Source of the DNA: Nitrososphaera sp.
GTDB lineage: Archaea; Thermoproteota; Nitrososphaeria; Nitrososphaerales; Nitrososphaeraceae
Assembly: GCA_025929855.1 (NCBI GenBank)
Contig: JAICPK010000007.1
Coordinates: 1 to 14,673 of the forward strand
Direction of reading: 5' to 3'
DNA length: 14,673 nucleotides
Shown piece by piece: positions 13,447-14,673 of this stretch. The position numbers and the translations under genes are program-made. Under the pieces are notes generated by a model. The model was not told where the DNA came from, ran no database searches, and was given only the letters and a program-made list of their open reading frames with translations. The number at the start of each line of letters is the position of its first letter. Within the stretch, counting starts at the first letter, position 1.

Positions 13447-13701
13447 ATGCCTGACGAAAAAACAGTCTTACTCTTGAAGTATATGGGGAAAGAGTTGGAT
13501 TTGGAACCTAAAATTCTAAAAAAAACACTAAAAGGAATAGGGGTTAAGGAAATATATGTTGGTAAACTAGAGGATAATGCAATCCACCTAACATGTTTTG
13601 CTAAGTGGAAGACTTCCCAGGTGGATAAAAAGAAGGCAGAAATAGAAAAGAAAATTCCAAAGATGAGGGTCATTCAAGTACAACCTATGACCCGTATCTA
13701 A
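13447..13701 (+). CDS. Hypothetical protein, 84 residues
   Basis: An 84-residue basic protein of no family that I recognise. The pattern suggests a small alpha/beta fold: helix (KTVLLLKYMGKEL, about 5-17), helix (PKILKKTLKGIG, 21-32), strand (KEIYVGKLED, 34-43), strand (AIHLTCFAKW, 45-54), a charged helix (VDKKKAEIEKKIP, 59-71) and a final strand (MRVIQVQPM, 73-81). A ferredoxin-like sandwich is possible but speculative. There is one Cys, no zinc motif, no signal peptide and no membrane segment. A strong TATA box and GGTGA before the ATG, plus a T7 tract about 45 nt after the stop, support a real monocistronic gene. Confidence 0.72.
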   Translation: MPDEKTVLLLKYMGKELDLEPKILKKTLKGIGVKEIYVGKLEDNAIHLTCFAKWKTSQVDKKKAEIEKKIPKMRVIQVQPMTRI

Positions 13702-13743
13702 TTTCCTTTATAAGTAGACGAGCTATTATACCTCAGCAAGCAA

Positions 13744-13752
13744 TATTTTTTT
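13744..13752 (+). terminator. T7 tract after the 84-residue gene
   Basis: TATTTTTTT about 45 nt downstream of the TAA at 13699-13701 on the plus strand, an archaeal-type oligo-T terminator. Confidence 0.4.
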
Positions 13753-14056
13753 ATTAGTATTAGTAGTGTTGCAAATCCTAAGCAAACAGGATTAAACAAC
13801 AACGACAGCTCATCACCGAGAACAATGAAGTATTGAACAAACGTCTCTCTCTGCTTCTTCCCGCAAGTTGTCTTGATTAAATGTATCTTCGCAATTTGGT
13901 ACACTCATTGATGAAGCATCACGATAAGGAACCGCAGGTACAATGCACTTTTTCTAGTAGAAGAGCTGATAATACGATATTTCATTGGCTATCATTACAT
14001 AACTTCCTACTCGTCGACATTCTGATTGCTATATTGACTTTTCAGTATATTGCTAA

Positions 14057-14076
14057 TGAGCATTGCTGAGCATTGC
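14057..14076. repeat. Tandem 10-bp direct repeat
   Basis: TGAGCATTGC occurs twice back to back. A two-copy repeat this short may be slippage or a regulatory half-site pair; there is no further copy nearby. Confidence 0.5.
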
Positions 14077-14143
14077 ATAGATATAATAGCATATAGGTGA
14101 TGCCAATTATTATTCTTTTTAACGGCTCTCTCTGCTATTTTAT

Positions 14144-14673
14144 TTATCTTAGCTTCTTTCTTTTTCCTCTATTTTTAGCAGCCTTGCCCTTAACTTGCAT
14201 CAACGCTCCTCCTCTTTTCTGTGTTCTCAACTTTGCAAATTCTTTTTCCTGTACTCGCTCTACTGCTGAGATCTGGCGCTGTATCTGCATAATTTGTTTT
14301 TGGGATTCTTTAACTACAGATTGTAGCTGCTTTACTTGCTCTGCAGTTTTATCTATGCCTTTTTGGATATTCGTTAATGACTTCAAATTCTTTTGTACTT
14401 CGATGACTAGATCTTGCAGACGTTTAGCTCGCCTAAGCACTTGCAATAACAATACATGCTCAGGAGACATTGTGGGCACTACTTGTTGTTCTTGTTGAGC
14501 TGCATCTCGTTCTGTAATCGGTTGTTCTTCGTTAGCTAGTTTACCCTCCTCTACAACAGCTTCTTCTGTTTCTTGGTCTGCATTTGAAGAAGATGAGGAC
14601 GATTTTTCTCCACTCGCTTCGCTACTTGAGGCTACCACATCCGCTGCATTTTCTTTTTCCTCCTCGTTTGCTG
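14144..14673 (-). CDS. Coiled-coil protein with acidic Ser/Glu-rich N-terminus, 5' partial
   Basis: The minus-strand frame ends at TAA 14146-14144 and stays open to the right edge. The twelve codons before a GTG at 14638 (ANEEEKENAADV) have the same acidic composition as what follows, so the true start is probably outside the window. The visible product has an acidic disordered segment rich in Ser and Glu, then a long Gln- and Leu-rich coiled coil (from about MSPEHVLLLQVLRRAK to AVERVQEKEF) and a strongly basic tail (KGKAAKNRGKRKKLR). Acidic head, coiled coil and basic tail suggest a structural or nucleic-acid-associated oligomeric protein. There is no signal peptide in the visible part. I recognise no family. 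Confidence 0.7.
   Translation of the reverse strand, partial: ANEEEKENAADVVASSSEASGEKSSSSSSNADQETEEAVVEEGKLANEEQPITERDAAQQEQQVVPTMSPEHVLLLQVLRRAKRLQDLVIEVQKNLKSLTNIQKGIDKTAEQVKQLQSVVKESQKQIMQIQRQISAVERVQEKEFAKLRTQKRGGALMQVKGKAAKNRGKRKKLR

Larger units (their letters stand above)
13702..14143. other. 442-nt spacer with no well-supported gene
   Basis: AT-rich DNA between the 84-residue gene and the coiled-coil gene. It contains a T7 tract (13746-13752), a tandem 10-bp repeat (14057-14076) and two weak open frames: a minus-strand GTG at 13904 encoding 68 residues with one hydrophobic stretch, and a plus-strand ATG at 13881 encoding 62 residues. Neither has a TATA box at the right distance. No tRNA or convincing box C/D RNA was found. 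Confidence 0.45.

Noticed and set aside
13698..13904. Minus-strand 68-residue frame with a hydrophobic stretch
   Set aside because: GTG start, no TATA element 25-30 nt upstream, overlaps the 3' end of the 84-residue gene; not excluded but not supported.
13908..13969. Possible box C/D guide RNA (TTGATGA ... CTGA)
   Set aside because: The first box C base is wrong, no D' or C' pair is visible and the flanks do not form a terminal stem. A GTGATGA on the minus strand at 13810-13816 also lacks a partner at normal spacing.
13881..14069. Plus-strand 62-residue frame
   Set aside because: No promoter element at the expected distance and no recognisable pattern; probably chance.
14097..14498. Plus-strand 133-residue frame
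   Set aside because: Antisense shadow of the coiled-coil gene, rich in Cys, Ser and Phe as expected for the complement of Gln/Glu/Lys codons.

Overview
The window reads as chromosomal DNA of an ammonia-oxidising thaumarchaeon, most likely a Nitrososphaerales member. The evidence is archaeal informational genes (SRP54, Pus10, ribosomal proteins S24e and S27ae, a Dph6-type diphthamide ligase), futalosine-route menaquinone genes, small proteins with a thaumarchaeal look, and many promoters with an archaeal TATA element about 20-35 nt before the start codon. The genus is an inference; there is no rRNA, tRNA, amo gene, CRISPR array or insertion sequence here.

Left part (1-5703, plus strand). A possible partial gene leaves the left edge on the minus strand. 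A tight run follows: dph6-like gene, SRP54 (3 nt gap) and Pus10 (1 nt overlap), covering EF-2 modification, protein targeting and tRNA pseudouridylation. After 40 nt come a small HExxH metallopeptidase-like gene and, overlapping it by 8 nt, a 546-residue protein that joins an N-terminal nucleotidyltransferase to a C-terminal Bud32-like kinase fold whose catalytic Asp is replaced by Asn.

Middle part (5713-8947). An S24e-S27ae operon on the minus strand is divergent from a small conserved protein of unknown function. That gene converges on a HerA/FtsK-type ATPase with a degenerate Walker A, and the two share one CTAG as both stop codons. A 277-nt gap then leads to a very charged, disordered 99-residue protein on the minus strand.

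Right-middle part (9023-12850). Three genes point to menaquinone biosynthesis: a UbiD-family decarboxylase, a MqnC-type radical SAM enzyme converging on it, and a MqnE-type radical SAM enzyme divergent from mqnC across a shared AT-rich promoter. The 5' end of mqnE looks frameshifted: a GTG start in another frame at the expected distance from the TATA box joins the MqnE frame if one A is dropped from an A6 run.

Right end (12851-14673). This is gene-poor. It holds a 55-codon minus-strand gene for a six-cysteine zinc-binding protein with a TATA box at the expected position, a weaker 51-codon candidate just upstream of it, an 84-residue hypothetical protein, long AT-rich spacers with small hairpins and a 10-bp tandem repeat, and a coiled-coil protein gene whose 5' end lies beyond the window.

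There is no clear defence or mobile system. The least explained items are the nucleotidyltransferase/pseudokinase fusion coupled to a metallopeptidase, the tiny zinc-ribbon gene, and the suspected mqnE frameshift.
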